This document shows positions 17,403 through 29,790 of a DNA stretch of 64,000 nucleotides, piece after piece (within the stretch, counting starts at the first letter, position 1; each line of letters begins with the position of its first letter). Below the pieces are notes generated by a model. That model made no database searches, was not told the origin of the DNA, and was given only the letters and a program-made list of their open reading frames with translations. The DNA comes from Sinohyriopsis cumingii (lineage: Eukaryota > Mollusca > Bivalvia > Unionida > Unionidae): NCBI GenBank assembly GCA_028554795.2, contig CM068831.1:67183982-67247981 (forward strand), written 5' to 3'. A program made the translations under genes and the position numbers.

Positions 17403-18415
17403 GAGAGTAAAAAATTATTAATATATCACCGGAATAAAAAATATTTGTATAAATATGGTTGTTGAAAATAAGTAAAATAGGGTTCATGTTATTTGCGAAT
17501 TTTCTTTTGAAATACACCGTTTTTGCTATATCAATACTTCCTCATAGAAGTACGCAGGTATAATCAATTTGTAGAACGTTTCTATCTTGATGTCACTGCT
17601 GCATTTGAAACGGACGCAGTTGTAATTCTTTTTTTGGAGATAGATTAAATTAATACGTAAATTTGAATCTCTATTTTGTACCGATATTTTCCATTTCCAT
17701 TTCCTTTACGCCTAATTTAATTTCTTCATCAGTAAGATCAATTAACTTGAATATACACTTATTTTCTTATAAAATACGATGCGAAATCGTTACTTTTTAT
17801 TCTTCTGTAGTATATGCTATTGACTCTTTATGCTGCATTTAAGAGGAACTAACGTTAAAGCTTCTTCTTTTCTGTATATCACATGCTGCCTGAAGACGTC
17901 GTCTTTTGTGTTACGTTCAAATGATTAAAACAGAGTTATATTCCATATCGTGTGCATTTACGCTATACATTTAAGGCACTGGTTCTTGCCTAATGTCTGG
18001 TCAGTATGTAAGTGTTGAAAGGTTTAAATTGTCAATATTCAAATTGACAAATATTTTACATGATCTTGCTTTATTGTTTTAATGACAATCTCTTTTATCT
18101 ATTGAGTGTAATATGTATTCAGCTCAACTTACACGAAATAAATGTATCCGCAAATTGAAGCTAATTAAATGGAATATATTTCTTTGTTTAGCGTTATTCA
18201 CTTACAAAATTAGCTATTAATGCAGTTATTACTTTAAAGACATTATCAATTACAAGTTTACATTTAAAGCATTCAGTTAGTATAATTTAGCCAGGATACT
18301 TATGGCTACGTACCATGCGAAAATTGTAAAGCATTATAACACTGGAGTTATTTCCATTTTGTATGAGACTTTTGTGCGCTTTTGTCCATTAATTTTCAAT
18401 TCCCCCGTTTTTACG
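17403..18415. other. 3' flank of FReD copy A, no gene seen
   Basis: AT-rich sequence matching the flanks after copies B and B' (GAAACGGACGCAGTTG, TTTAAGGCACTG, GTCTAATGTCTG). It carries the AATAAA at 17433. No coding sequence of note. Confidence 0.7.
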
Positions 18416-18561
18416 TGAGGCAACCTGTCTTAAAAGATCAGATTCTCTTTTGACAAATTTATCAATTATATAGTATTGTGACCTGTCATGACAGACACCC
18501 TGTCTTGAGACACCATTATTTTTTGCCAGAAGGGGTCATCGTTCAAGACAGGTTCTACTGT
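18416..18561. mobile_element. Pogo/Tigger-like MITE
   Basis: About 146 bp bounded by imperfect terminal inverted repeats: AACCTGTCTTAAAAGA at 18422-18437 and the complement of AACCTGTCTTGAACGA at 18539-18554. The right end reads outward as TACAGTAGAACCTGTCTT, resembling pogo/Tigger ends (CAGTAGAACCT). No coding capacity, so it is a non-autonomous element. Confidence 0.5.
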
Positions 18562-20854
18562 AGTAATTCTAACAGTAGGACAATCAGAACTAATATCACC
18601 AACATCAAGATACCTATTTTTGACTGATGTGCATATACTGCTGTTCAATTATTATCATCATTGTACCCAGACTGATGTACCCGATCTGTATAATTATAGG
18701 TAGGTATTTCTCGTCTGACATGTATGTACTCTTGTTTTCTCGATGTCTCCCTTTTATAAAATTGTATATTGCAACTGAGTCTGCCTCGATAACAATGCCA
18801 TGTGTTATGTGCATGTTGTTTCTCTTCCAAACCATTACGAGCATGCATTGCACCTCTGGTGCCTATGCTGCTATTGCGTAGGTGGGTAGTGCTGACGCAC
18901 GTTGGTAGACTTTGATTTGAGTACACTGTGCGTGATTTTCAATAGCTTTGCTGTTCTCATATATCTCAGGTGAATCAGATCAGAGTGAAAAACGTTGGTA
19001 GTAGCTGACCTGACGCTAGCAAAAAGGTGTCCAAGTTTGATATATATGGTAGGATGAATGATCTTCCAATATTTACCAATATGTCATCATACCTCATCAT
19101 GTACACGTCAAGTCGTGGAACAAGACCAGATAAAACGAACTTATCTACCTGGACTAGCAGTTAGTTGATAAGTGACTTGAATTAGATCTCAAACTGATTC
19201 AGTTCCAGACCTTAGTCAGCGTCATTTTCTTCTCCTTTGTACAAAAATTATATGGTATTTATTGCGGTCAAGGTTATTCAATTCTGTTTTTGAGACTGTC
19301 AAATGTGGCACCCGAACATGATCTCACGTGTGCATCTCGTGAAAGTCCTCTGGTGTTGATTCTTTTCAGGAGAGATTAGCATGTAATCATGGTCTTTTCT
19401 GATGGTGTAACATGACTAAGTGGATTTTGACCTGTCTGAGGCTGTTTGTAAATTTCCTTATTGTAACATTGGTTTGTCAGTTCCTTATGTACCCCTGGCT
19501 GTATGACTAGTGGCCATTTTGTGTTCTGACCATTATTTCATTTTCATTCTGTTTTTATCGATATGCTTACGTTTTGTGTTGTGTACAGTAATACAGCTGT
19601 TTTCTTATTTTGCATCTAATGTTTGCTGTTTGAATTATTCCAGTTGCACTTGTCATACACAGCCATGCATTTTGTGATGCTGGATACTGGTTGTTTATCT
19701 TTAAAACTTTTGATTCCATTTTGTGTGACGGAACTTGTATTTTGTTTAAAATAACCGTTGTACAAGCATGTAATTAACTGATCGAAGTCAACACAGTTCT
19801 TACATCTTTAAGTACTTTTCTACATTAAGTATAGAGCCAGTGTCCTACGAGGTCTGTTTTGCTAATACAAACACATGTATCATGGTACCAAGAAACGTAA
19901 TTATTATATCTTATCTTTTTCCAATTTGGTTTTGATTTGCCTATTGCTTTACATTCAAAGCTACATAAATATTTATTATCAGCTTCAACTTCTGTGCAAT
20001 TTTCACCATGTTTCGTCGTGATACTGCTTTGGTTTATATATGTTTGTTTCACTTGTTTTATATTGATGTCTACAATGCTTGATTAATTCTGTTCATTCAG
20101 GTTATACCAATATGCATCGATGCTATTTCAACATAGCTCATCGTCTTACTGCTCTGGAATAGTGGCAAGATAGAGTATTGGCAAGAATTGACTTTTATTC
20201 CCGTTTTGACTTACATGTGTCCTTAAGAGTTGCCTCCACCCGCTCCTGATGCCTAAGTGGTAAGAGGTTAGTGTTACTTGTTGCCCTGATGTGACTGGGT
20301 GGGACACGATGCTGCATGATGACCTAGTGCAATGCATTATTAGAAACTGCCACACTGCAGACATCACAGCGATAAGAGGAAAGTTGTTAAAGCTATGTTA
20401 AAAATCCAAAAACACACTGAAACAATTTATACCTCCGTTTCGAGCTTTCAAAGAAGGTAGCTCATTGTTGGACATTTTGCTGATTTGATGTGTTTTTGTT
20501 ATGAACGTGTAAATGAGTAAAAATGTCGGCACAAATCACGTATCTGTATTGAAGTTTTGTTCCGGCAACATAATTTGTCAAAGTCCCGATCACTGATCAC
20601 GATGTGCATTTTCACGTAATTCTCGAATTTCGCAAGATCTGGATCAATTTGTAACTGGTACAGAAATAATATCCCTTGTTCTATATTTTGGGCTTGTTGT
20701 TAAATTGTACTCGAATGCACTTCAAGAACACTTGCCTCGAATATAAAGGAGCTGGTGATTATTATGAGTATATACTGTAATTTGGGTTATTGTAGTTTGG
20801 CCATAGTCCGCACACCGTAGGTTAACTGCTTATATTTTATACAGAAATCTATCC
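18562..20854. other. Host non-coding sequence present only in the first copy
   Basis: No convincing gene. Short open frames here are chance-length and unconserved. This stretch is missing from the second segmental copy, where a deletion joins the equivalents of about 17972 and 20938. A SINE-like fragment (20225-20365) is the only recognisable feature. Confidence 0.6.
20225..20365 (-). mobile_element. Possible tRNA-derived SINE fragment
   Basis: On the minus strand it contains AACACTAACCTCTTACCACT and a GATGTCTGCAGTGTGGCAGTTT segment. Both resemble parts of the better-supported SINE at 42640-42890. A short, diverged, low-certainty match. Confidence 0.3.
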
Positions 20855-21048
20855 ACTAAATGCAATCTATGCTGATGAAATAGACACAACTCTGTTTATT
20901 GGATGCAATCACTGTTCATGAAATAGAGATAACTCTTTCTACTGCATATAAAGTTCGTCATGAAATAGACTTAACTATGTCAATTGAATGCAATCAATCA
21001 TCATGAATTAGACAAAACTCTGTCTAATGAATGTAATCAATCCGTATA
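20855..21048 (+). repeat. 43-bp minisatellite, about 4.5 units
   Basis: Units of about 43 bp follow the pattern ATTGAATGCAATCAAT..CATGAAATAGAC..AACTCTGTCT. About two units are kept in the second segmental copy at 51740-51845. Confidence 0.7.
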
Positions 21049-21505
21049 TACTACTACTACTACTACTAATAATAATAATACTAAAACAACATTTGTCTAA
21101 TAAATGCAATCACTACTCATGTTATCTCAAATTCCATTTTTCATATTTTTATCAATTTGTATGCATTGTTGCAAATCTTTATAGCTGGTCAGCTGCATAA
21201 CGAGAAAATTTTGCACGAACATGTAGAGATTGGAAACACGCAGAAAGGTCAGATATGATCGTGTCAATTTGTAATTGAAATTAAACTAGACTATAACGCA
21301 ATGACATCAATTGATAATCAATGTATTTCTGTTTGGTTCTATAACTGAAGACCGATATGCAAAGGGAGTCAATTGTCAATGAAATAATTATAAAACTGTA
21401 TCTTTTAAATCATCCTCTTCTGCTATCGTCATTATTTTAAACAGCTCGTATCATGATCTTTAAAGATAACTTTTATGAACAGAATTACTTTCTCTTCTCT
21501 GTCAA

Positions 21506-21509
<4 letters not shown>

Positions 21510-21558
<49 letters not shown>
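21510..21558 (+). repeat. (CT)n microsatellite
   Basis: About 24 uninterrupted CT units, followed by a short CA run. A second, shorter CT tract lies at 21778-21808. Both are also present in the second copy with different lengths. Confidence 0.95.
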
Positions 21559-21561
<3 letters not shown>

Positions 21562-23708
21562 CACACACACACATGCAATCACTCTCTATCTGTCTCTCGC
21601 TATTGAGTATCTTAGATGTTTCTTTTAATAAGACGGATACATAATTTAAAGCTGTACTTGCTAACGATTGATAAGACAAAGTCATAACAGAAATAAAAAA
21701 GAACTGGAAATATCATTTAGGTGAAGGTCCACTGTCCTGGTTTATATCGAAGGATGTATCTTGTAATTAACGAGTAACTCTCTCTCTCTCTGTCTCTCTC
21801 TCTCTCTATGTGTACAGAGATATATATATAGCGTTTATTTTTGTGTGTGCACTGTATATTTAGATCGGTTCAAGCAGCATCATTCATTATGGGTGTGTAT
21901 GAAGTAATTTCGCTTCTTCTTAATTAATGGATCCCTGTCACTGTCACGCTATTCCAGTTTCAAACCAAACGGAAATGTCTTTACTAACACGGCGTCAATG
22001 TTAGGTTGGGCGTGTCTGTTTGCTCAAACAACATAATTGGTGCAGCTCTTATTAGATAAGCTCCAGTTAAATCCGTAACTTTCTGTAACGTTGTGAGTTA
22101 CATGCCATTGTACCCATTTACATTAGTGCTAAATCGCTTCCCGTTATCATCCTGTTCAAGTTTTGGGAGGAATATTAAAACTTTTCATTTGAAATACTGG
22201 ACGCAGATCATCTTCTTGTATGTGTAGTCCAAGAACCCCACCTCTTCCCTGAAATGGATTCTTCCAGGAACTGGAAAGGGAAGCGAGCAGACTGATCGTT
22301 TACACTTGGACTGAAATACAAATTTATGATGATTGGTGGTGACGCTCTGGCGACAATCTTGTAAGAAATTATAAAGTAATGAACCAAACGACTAAGTGGT
22401 GTACATTTGTTTTATATCCTTGATGCTTTTGCTTTTAGAGTCGCAAAAGAGAGACGATTCAAACTGCCTGCGTTTGTGGGACCATGCGACTACTTTAGAT
22501 TTTTAAGCACGTTGCTTTCATTAATCCGTCTGTCTAGATGATAATTTTATATCTATATGTTCCTTACTTGAGCTGTTTAACAGACGATATTTGTACATGA
22601 ATGTCCCTTGATTGTGAAATTATGGTAAATAAAGGCACTAAGATCCCAGTACTAGTACTAGTACATATTGAATAAAAATATACTTCTGTAGATGATACAT
22701 TCATCTCTTAACTATATATTACTGGTTGGTTTTTATTGTATTTACCTGTCTGATGATGTGAAAAGGTTCTAAAATTATTTTATATACTAAGTAGTTAAAT
22801 ATATAAAAATATTCTTGAAGTTTCTACATACGCTTTATTATAATTACATAAAATATATTTCACCTAATTAATTTCGAAACCCCATCAGGAAATCAGAAAT
22901 TAAGCCGATGGCGCCATTGAGTCTTATTATTAATAATGGTCAACACAAACGTAAACAATTATTTATAGATTCTATGTAATTTGCCTTCTTAACAGAATCA
23001 GGTGACGTGCAAAAATTTGTAGCAAAAGATATTATATATAATTTACAGCCATGACTCAAACTTACAAAGATAAAGAGAGGGATATGTTCTTGGCGATAAA
23101 ATAACAACAATTAAAGAATTCGCAAATATCAGGAAAATTATGACCCTTTCAATCTCAACTTGAACAGAAGATTCAACCAATTGTAAAAGATTAATGATTT
23201 CAAGGTCTAAATTAATTGCCTGGAAAACATATCGTAGTAAGCACTACCAACAACACCGTTTTCAGGCAGCAGAAAAAAAGAAAATGAGAATATACAGAAA
23301 GTTAAACAAATGGACATAAATGAATTAGTGACAGGAGCTAAGAGAATAATATACAATCTGTACATTCGTTTCAGACTGGATTGATGAAATCAGAACGATA
23401 GAAGATGTTACAGTCATTGATTTATATTAAACATTAAAAGTCGCAATCTAAACCAAATTCAAACGATTATGGGGATCGGGAAGTTTAATTTCCTCTTCTA
23501 GTATGCCTATATCCGGAATGAGGTTAATTTGTGTAGCTCACCGTGTGTTAGTTGGACTGCAATTCGTCTCATTAGACAAAAGGATACTTTCTCGTTTGGA
23601 AAATGAATCATTTGTTATTCTGGCAAAAACCATTCAAATCTGTTTATAGTGAAATTATTAAAGTCGTCTAAGCATGCCCTCATTGTGTCGAAATGGATAT
23701 TCATTATT
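21559..23708. other. Upstream region of FReD copy B, no gene seen
   Basis: AT-rich non-coding DNA. It includes, near 23220-23400, a segment (GGCAGCAGAAAAAAAGAAAAT, TTTCAGACTGGATTGATG) that recurs at 40620-40770, 54190-54360 and 63420-63580. That segment therefore belongs to the ancestral FReD unit. No coding sequence of note. Confidence 0.6.
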
Positions 23709-23758
23709 CAAGTCCCACCTCTTTTTGTATATTGACACTTATGTAGGATATAAAAATA
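23709..23758 (+). promoter_or_regulatory. Conserved FReD proximal promoter, gene B
   Basis: CAAGTCCCACCTCTTTTTG, ATATTGACACTTATG, then a TATA box TATAAAAATA at 23749-23758, 37 bp before the ATG. The predicted transcription start is near 23775-23780, giving a very short leader. Confidence 0.65.
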
Positions 23759-23795
23759 GACAGTTCCTCCTTACAATGCCATATCAAACTGGTCA

Positions 23796-24617
23796 ATGTT
23801 CTTTACCGTGGCAATGGTTGCTTTAATATTCACTGTCCTGACGTTCGCAGAATTTGTTACAAGCGGACATTCTCAATGCCCATATCAGTGCGCCTGCAAC
23901 TGCTATTGTAACCAGCCTCAAACTTATTGTGGACACGTGGCTTCATCTACATGCCAACATGACCATTTTGGAAAAGCAATTGACTGCCAGGACATTCACC
24001 AGATGGGTTTTACAAAGACTGGAGGCTATATTATTTATCCCAAAGGACATTCTAATGGTATCTATGTTCGATGTGACATGGATACAGCCGGTGGAGGATG
24101 GACTGTCATTCAGAGAAGAGTCAGCGGAGATGTTGATTTCTTTCGTGAGTGGGTTGACTATAAAATGGGTTTCGGTGATCCGCATGGAAATATATGGCTC
24201 GGAAATGACAATATACATGATCTCACGTCCTCGAACGATTACCAGCTGCATATAAACTTGGCTGTTACAAAGACCAATACCAGCCTTGCTGTGTATGATA
24301 CTTTCTCAGTTGGAGACGAAAGTAGTGGATATATTCTCATCGTAAAAAGCTACAGTGGAACAGCAGGGGATTCTTTTGCCGGGCATTCCGGTATGAAATT
24401 TTCCACCAAAGATAGGGACAGCGACAAACTCAATTCAACAAATTGTGCGAATAATTTCAAAGGTGGTTGGTGGTACAATAATTGCCATTCTTCAAACTTA
24501 AATGGAATCTACGGATCCACCAATTATGGAGAAGGAATAAACTGGAATGCATTTGCCGGACTTCATACATCCTTGATATTTGCAGACATGAAAATAAGGA
24601 GAAAAATTTCACATTAA
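23796..24617 (+). CDS. FReD copy B: secreted fibrinogen-related lectin
   Basis: The frame has 273 residues in a single exon and is intact. Signal peptide about residues 1-27 (MFFTVAMVALIFTVLTF...SGHSQ). A short Cys-rich stub follows (CPYQCACNCYC, then YCGH and STC) in place of a collagen or coiled-coil stalk. The fibrinogen-related domain runs from [10 protein letters not shown] (about residue 64) to [64 protein letters not shown] at the calcium site, the second disulphide pair in NCANNFKGGWWYNNCH, and SNLNGIYG...GINW. Family members (ficolins, tachylectins, FREPs) bind acetylated sugars or microbial surfaces outside the cell. A defence or adhesive role is inferred. The start is the first ATG giving a signal peptide; another ATG at 23776 opens a 16-codon frame overlapping it. 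Confidence 0.9.
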   Translation: MFFTVAMVALIFTVLTFAEFVTSGHSQCPYQCACNCYCNQPQTYCGHVASSTCQHDHFGKAIDCQDIHQMGFTKTGGYIIYPKGHSNGIYVRCDMDTAGGGWTVIQRRVSGDVDFFREWVDYKMGFGDPHGNIWLGNDNIHDLTSSNDYQLHINLAVTKTNTSLAVYDTFSVGDESSGYILIVKSYSGTAGDSFAGHSGMKFSTKDRDSDKLNSTNCANNFKGGWWYNNCHSSNLNGIYGSTNYGEGINWNAFAGLHTSLIFADMKIRRKISH

Positions 24618-27600
24618 TAGAGTTAAAAATTATTAAGGTATCGCTGGCATCAAAAATATTTGTATAAATAGGGTTCTTGAAATTAAACTTGGTTATAATA
24701 GATTCATGTTATTTGCGATTTCCCTTTTGAAATACTCGCGTTTGTTATTTCAATAACACCTTCATCATAAAGGTACGCACGTATATTCAAATAGTCGAAC
24801 ATTTTAAACTTGCTGTCCCAATTGCACCTGAAATGGACGCAGTTCCAATTCTTTATTTGTTTCTTTCTAAATCGAGATATATAAAATTAATACTCTAATT
24901 TGAATGTCTATTTTTACTGATATTTTCATGTATTCTTCAATTCTTTTATGCCTAACTAATTGTTTCAGCAGCATGTTCAAATAACTTGAATATATAGTTT
25001 TTATTTTAAATTGCGAGATCATTACCTATTGATTATCCTGTAGTAATTGCTACTGAAGCAATATGCTGCATTTGCGAGCAGCACATTTTGATACTTCTAG
25101 TATTTATATCACACGCTGACTGAATACGTCATCTTTTGTGTTACGTTCAAATGATTAAAACAGAGTTCTCTTCCATATAGTGTGCATGTGTTTTTTTACG
25201 CTATAAATTTAAGGCACTGAGTTTTGTCTAATGTCTGTTGAGTATGTAAGTGTTGAAAGGTTTAAATTGTCAATATTCAAATTGATACATATTCTGATCA
25301 ATCTTATTTTATTGTTTTAATGACAATCTCATTCATCTGAGTGTAACTTGTATTCAGCTCAACATACATGAGCATAAATATATCCTCATATTGCAACTAA
25401 TTCAATTACTTATATTTCTTTGTTTAGTGTTATTCAGTTACAAAATTAGTTATTAACGCATTTATTATTTGAAATATATTATCAATTACAAGTTTACATT
25501 TCAAACAATCTGTTAATTTAATACAGCCAGGATACTTATGGCTAAGTACAATGTTAAAGTCGTAAAGCAGTATAACACTGGAGTTATTTCCATTTTGCAT
25601 AAGACTCTTGTGTGTTTTTGTTCATTAATTTTCAATTCGCCCGTTTTTATCTACAATACAATACTCTTTGAATCCCATTTTCAGCCTTTGATTAAATTAT
25701 GAATGTCTATTTTTCCTTTCTTTAGGCTTTGATGTCATCAAGTTTAACACTTAATGATCTAGTTTAATTATTTTGTTTTTATTATTTCTTGGTCAAGATC
25801 ATATAGCTCTGTTTATTCTCGATTCCATGGGCTATATACATCATGCAAGGTAAAGCGAATCATATGCTGTTAGTCTTGTCGATTGTATCACCTGAATAGT
25901 AGTAAACGAAATACTGATTTTCTATCTAGACACGTCTTCAGCTTCTAAAATTGTTCTGCACCTGTGAATCTCTTTCTACAGCTCTGAGATTTTGGTTTCT
26001 TTCCTTGTCATTCTGTTCAGTAAGGCTTATTAGTGACTTATTGTCCGCTTGTACTCTCCATCTCTTGATTTCTTTCAAATTGTTGTCACTAAATCGGTAG
26101 TGAACAAAGTGATGAAGTAGTAACTTCAAGGGCATAGTTATTTTGGAAGTGTTTATTAATGTAGTGTGTGTAATTGATTGTATTTATAACGTAGCATTAT
26201 CAATTTTGTAGTCTGTATTTTGGCAGTTTGTAGTGATGTCTAGCACTGGTGATCGTGGCACATAAAACCACTAGGCCATGTGATATTAATGTAGTTGTAA
26301 GTAAGGTCGTCAAGTAGTGAGATAAAGGACGATCCAGGTTTTTCTTTATTTCTCATTTAGAAATACGGAAAGTGGTTCTATTGTAATATCTAAGACATGT
26401 TTTGTTTTTCATTCAGTGGTAAGGAAGGTAGTCCAGCATTTTCTTTCCTGAGGGGATGTGGCTAGGATGTAGCTGGGGTGGGGTATTTATCACAGTATAG
26501 AAATCTACTCGTGTTTGTTCTTTTTATTTAGTGGCAATAAAGTGACCACGAATAAATTTTTTACGTAACTTGGACTCGTAATTATCGTTTCTCTATAGTA
26601 GAGAGGAAAGTGGTTCTGTCTTCTGGAAGTGCAATAGTGTTGTCTTGACGTTGTTCTTGTTTTTACTTGTTTATTGTTCACATACCAGTACGATAAATAA
26701 CTGTGCCAGTCTTTAACAAATAAATATAGCTAAAGGCCCCCTTCTTTTATATTTTTCTCTACTTTTACTAAGTCTTTATCCACCATTCTGTAAAGTGATT
26801 GCTTATTAAAAAAAATGCCATTTGGAAACAAAAAACTTGCCAAAAATATATCACACTGGTGCATTTTGTTAATTAACATGGTGGACTTTTTAAATCAAAT
26901 GACTCATTTGGGTAATGTGTATCACCATTAAACAAACATTAAAACAACGGAGCCGTGTTTTCATTTTGAACGATATGGTATTATTTATGATTCTGATAAT
27001 TATTGATGCCCCATATATATTTCAAGCTCGGTGACCTTTGCGATTCCTTTTGATTCCAAAACTTGCTTCAGAATAGGTTTTAAAATCTAGATAGGAGAAA
27101 TAGCCTAAAATTGTGTACAATCGTTTCCTCCAGAATAAATTGCAATTAACTCCTATGTAAACCCATATACTACAATGATGTCAACATTGACAAAACAAGT
27201 TATGTCAACCTCACCATTGTCTCTTTGACTTACGTTTGAATATCTTCTAGATGTAACTTATTTGACTATCTTATAAGTAATTGCCATGAGAACAAGACCT
27301 GAAATGTGAACTCTACCTGAAATAGATTTAGATCAACATTTTATTTTATATGATGAAACACGTACTCACCCGAGGTGGCATGAGTGTTAATTCTCATTTT
27401 GAAACGCTCACCAGATCCAGAAACATTAAATGGTATGTACCTTGATATTCTTCGCTAAATAAGGGATCACAACCAACGAGGTTCATACAGGTTTACACTT
27501 TCTCCATATGCAGATGATAAAGTATGAATAACAACAAAACAATTTATTGATTTGACGAGTGCAAAGGACCACATAGTCAACATAATACATACTTCATATA

Positions 27601-28689
27601 AAATGATCTGTTGCATACATGAATAACTGAAAAAAGACATCAATGAATAATGGATATAAAAATGTGTGCACATAAATGCTCGTGGATAGACAGACAGACA
27701 GAGAACTCGACAGCGAGAGAAGATAATCACATTTGGAATGCCTTATACACATATTTGTCTAGGTATTTTAGAGTTGTTAAATCTTCCTTTTGGGGTAATC
27801 AAAGTAATTTGTACATGCTTGGTTTCTGCCAATAATAAGGACCAATATAAGATTCTCTATATGAGATGTATAAAGGACAGATTAAGACAAAATTATATCT
27901 TATTTGCTGTCATTATTTACGCACAGCTCAGACAGTTTTTGATGTAATTCTTTCCCTGATTGTCTACCAGTCTCGATGTTTAAAGGTTTGACGAAACCGT
28001 CAATTTACTTAAAGATTAATGTGACTCCATTAGCAATTATTTTAAGATACGAAGTGGCTTCGAACATATCTTTTAATCTTTCTACCTTTAGGAAGTTATT
28101 TTCGAAGTAATTGCTCAACGACAATCAGAACAAAATATGACATTTAGTCTCTGGTTACAAAGCAATAAAAATTAAGATATATGGACTGAATTACGGTAAT
28201 ACCAGACTTCTCTAAAACCCTGAAGACAATATAATAGTTCTCAAATTGAAAACACCGTTTATATAATTCTTTCTTTTAAAATCTGTAAGCATTAGTTGTT
28301 ATATTTTTAAGAATATAATTATTTGTGTTTAGCAATTTACTTTACAATAAAAAAAAAACAACACAACTTTGTATTGGATACTTTTAACAGTCTGCAGTCC
28401 CTGACGGTACCTTAATTGTCAAACAACCGTATAGATAATCCTCTATATATTTAATCAGCAGTGTATTACCATATTAGAGTGAGCAATAGACAGAATAATG
28501 CTATTCTTTTTGTACAAGCAAGAGCTCAATTTATGTAACAAATGAAGTATGTAGAAAGTCTTTGATGCAGCCAGCTGAGGGGTCCTATGGCAGAATTTGG
28601 TTTCCCAGAAAAATCCATCGCGTTAGTTCGGTAATTCCATTATGTCATGCACGCTCATTTCATAAACTATGGATAAACATCTGAATCAT
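24618..28689. other. 3' flank of FReD copy B, no gene seen
   Basis: AT-rich DNA matching 55580-59425 up to about 28345, at visibly lower similarity than the gene itself. A short SINE-like piece lies near 26217-26290 (GCAGTTTGTAGTGATGTCTA). Short frames here are not conserved between copies. Nothing else recognised. Confidence 0.6.
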
Positions 28690-29790
28690 TCCCAGTCACC
28701 AATGGAGTCAAGCATGGCTGTGTGGTTGCCCCAGTCCTCTTCAATATGATGTTACATGCTATGCTTACCTATGCTTCCCGTGTCCATGACAATGGGATTG
28801 TATCCGATAGTGGATTAATGGCAATCTGTTTAATCTGTGGAGACTACAAGCGAAGAAGATGATATAGAAAATTAGTATCCGTGGTCTACTACTTGGCGAC
28901 GACCGTTACCTAAATAACAAATCCGACTCTGACATGAAATAGTGTATGAATCATATCATGTCATCTTTTACCTATTACGGTCTCAGATTCTATCAAAAAT
29001 ACAGGCGATGCACTATCCTGCAGCAGTGAATCCTTTCATAGAGCCAAACCATCACAGTTATTAACTAAACCATCCTGTCCATGACACGTTCACCTATCTC
29101 GGCAGCACAATGTCATCTGCAGTCCACATCGATGATGACACCGATGCCAGAGTTGCTAAAGCAAGTGTGGCCTTTAGCAGACTACGCGCTGACGTGTGGG
29201 AGCGAAGTGGTATCAGTCTACAAATAAAACAGAATGTCTACAAATTCACTCTGTTGCCAATCCTGTTGTATGTTTACTAAAACGCTATGAAAAGAAACTT
29301 AATTTATTTTCACATGGGCTGATCAGGAAACTTATTAGGATAAGATGCCAGGGCAGGATTTCATACACTGAGCTTCTCCCAAGGGCAAACAATCCATGTA
29401 TCCACATTCTGCTGATCAAATCACAGTGGAGACGGGCTGGACCAATCACATGATTTTAAGATTATAAAAGAGCAACTACTAAAGAATAAATTCTACGTTG
29501 GGCTGATAAAAAGCAAGAAATCTCAGAGTGGTAAAAAATTATTCCAAGATTCCCTCTAGACATCCTTGAAACACTTCAACTCTGGCCATGAGCCTTATGA
29601 TGATCTCGCACAGGATCCCTCCCCTGACGAAGTCTCATTCATATTGGTGCTACAGGCTTTAAACCGATAAAATCAAGTTGGCATGAGAGAAGCGCAAGCA
29701 ACGTAAATCCTGGAACTGCGGCGCGTCCTGCATAGATGAAGCGACCCCAACCGGCATCTGCTCTCAAACGTGACACAGCCTGTAAAGACC
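28690..29790 (+). mobile_element. RTE-like LINE fragment, degenerate
   Basis: Conceptual translation shows reverse transcriptase landmarks: FPVTNGVKHGCVVAPVLFNMM (motif with GCVVAP), then DTFTYLGSTMSSAVHIDDDTDARVAKAS, RADVWERSGISL and LLPILLY, followed by KKLNLFSHGLIRKLIRIRCQGRISYTELL. Frames shift several times and part of the palm domain is missing, so it is dead. The style is that of RTE-type LINEs; the clade is uncertain. It has no counterpart in the second segmental copy. Confidence 0.7.

Larger units (their letters stand above)
11573..17972. repeat. Segmental duplication, block 1 copy 1
   Basis: This matches 45308-51704 almost base for base (about 98 percent in the part I compared), including the LINE fragment and FReD gene A. 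The left boundary coincides with the end of the Polinton-like element. Beyond the tandem repeat and LINE listed separately, 11573-15480 holds no gene. It contains relic copies of the sequence that normally follows FReD genes. Confidence 0.85.
20938..28345. repeat. Segmental duplication, block 2 copy 1
   Basis: Matches 51729-59425. Similarity is high up to and through FReD gene B (about 24617 matching 55579) and clearly lower beyond it. The second copy has about 150 bp near 53886-54030 that this copy lacks. Confidence 0.8.

Noticed and set aside
21485-21685. 66-codon minus-strand frame ending in Arg-Glu repeats
   Set aside because: Translation of the CT microsatellite.
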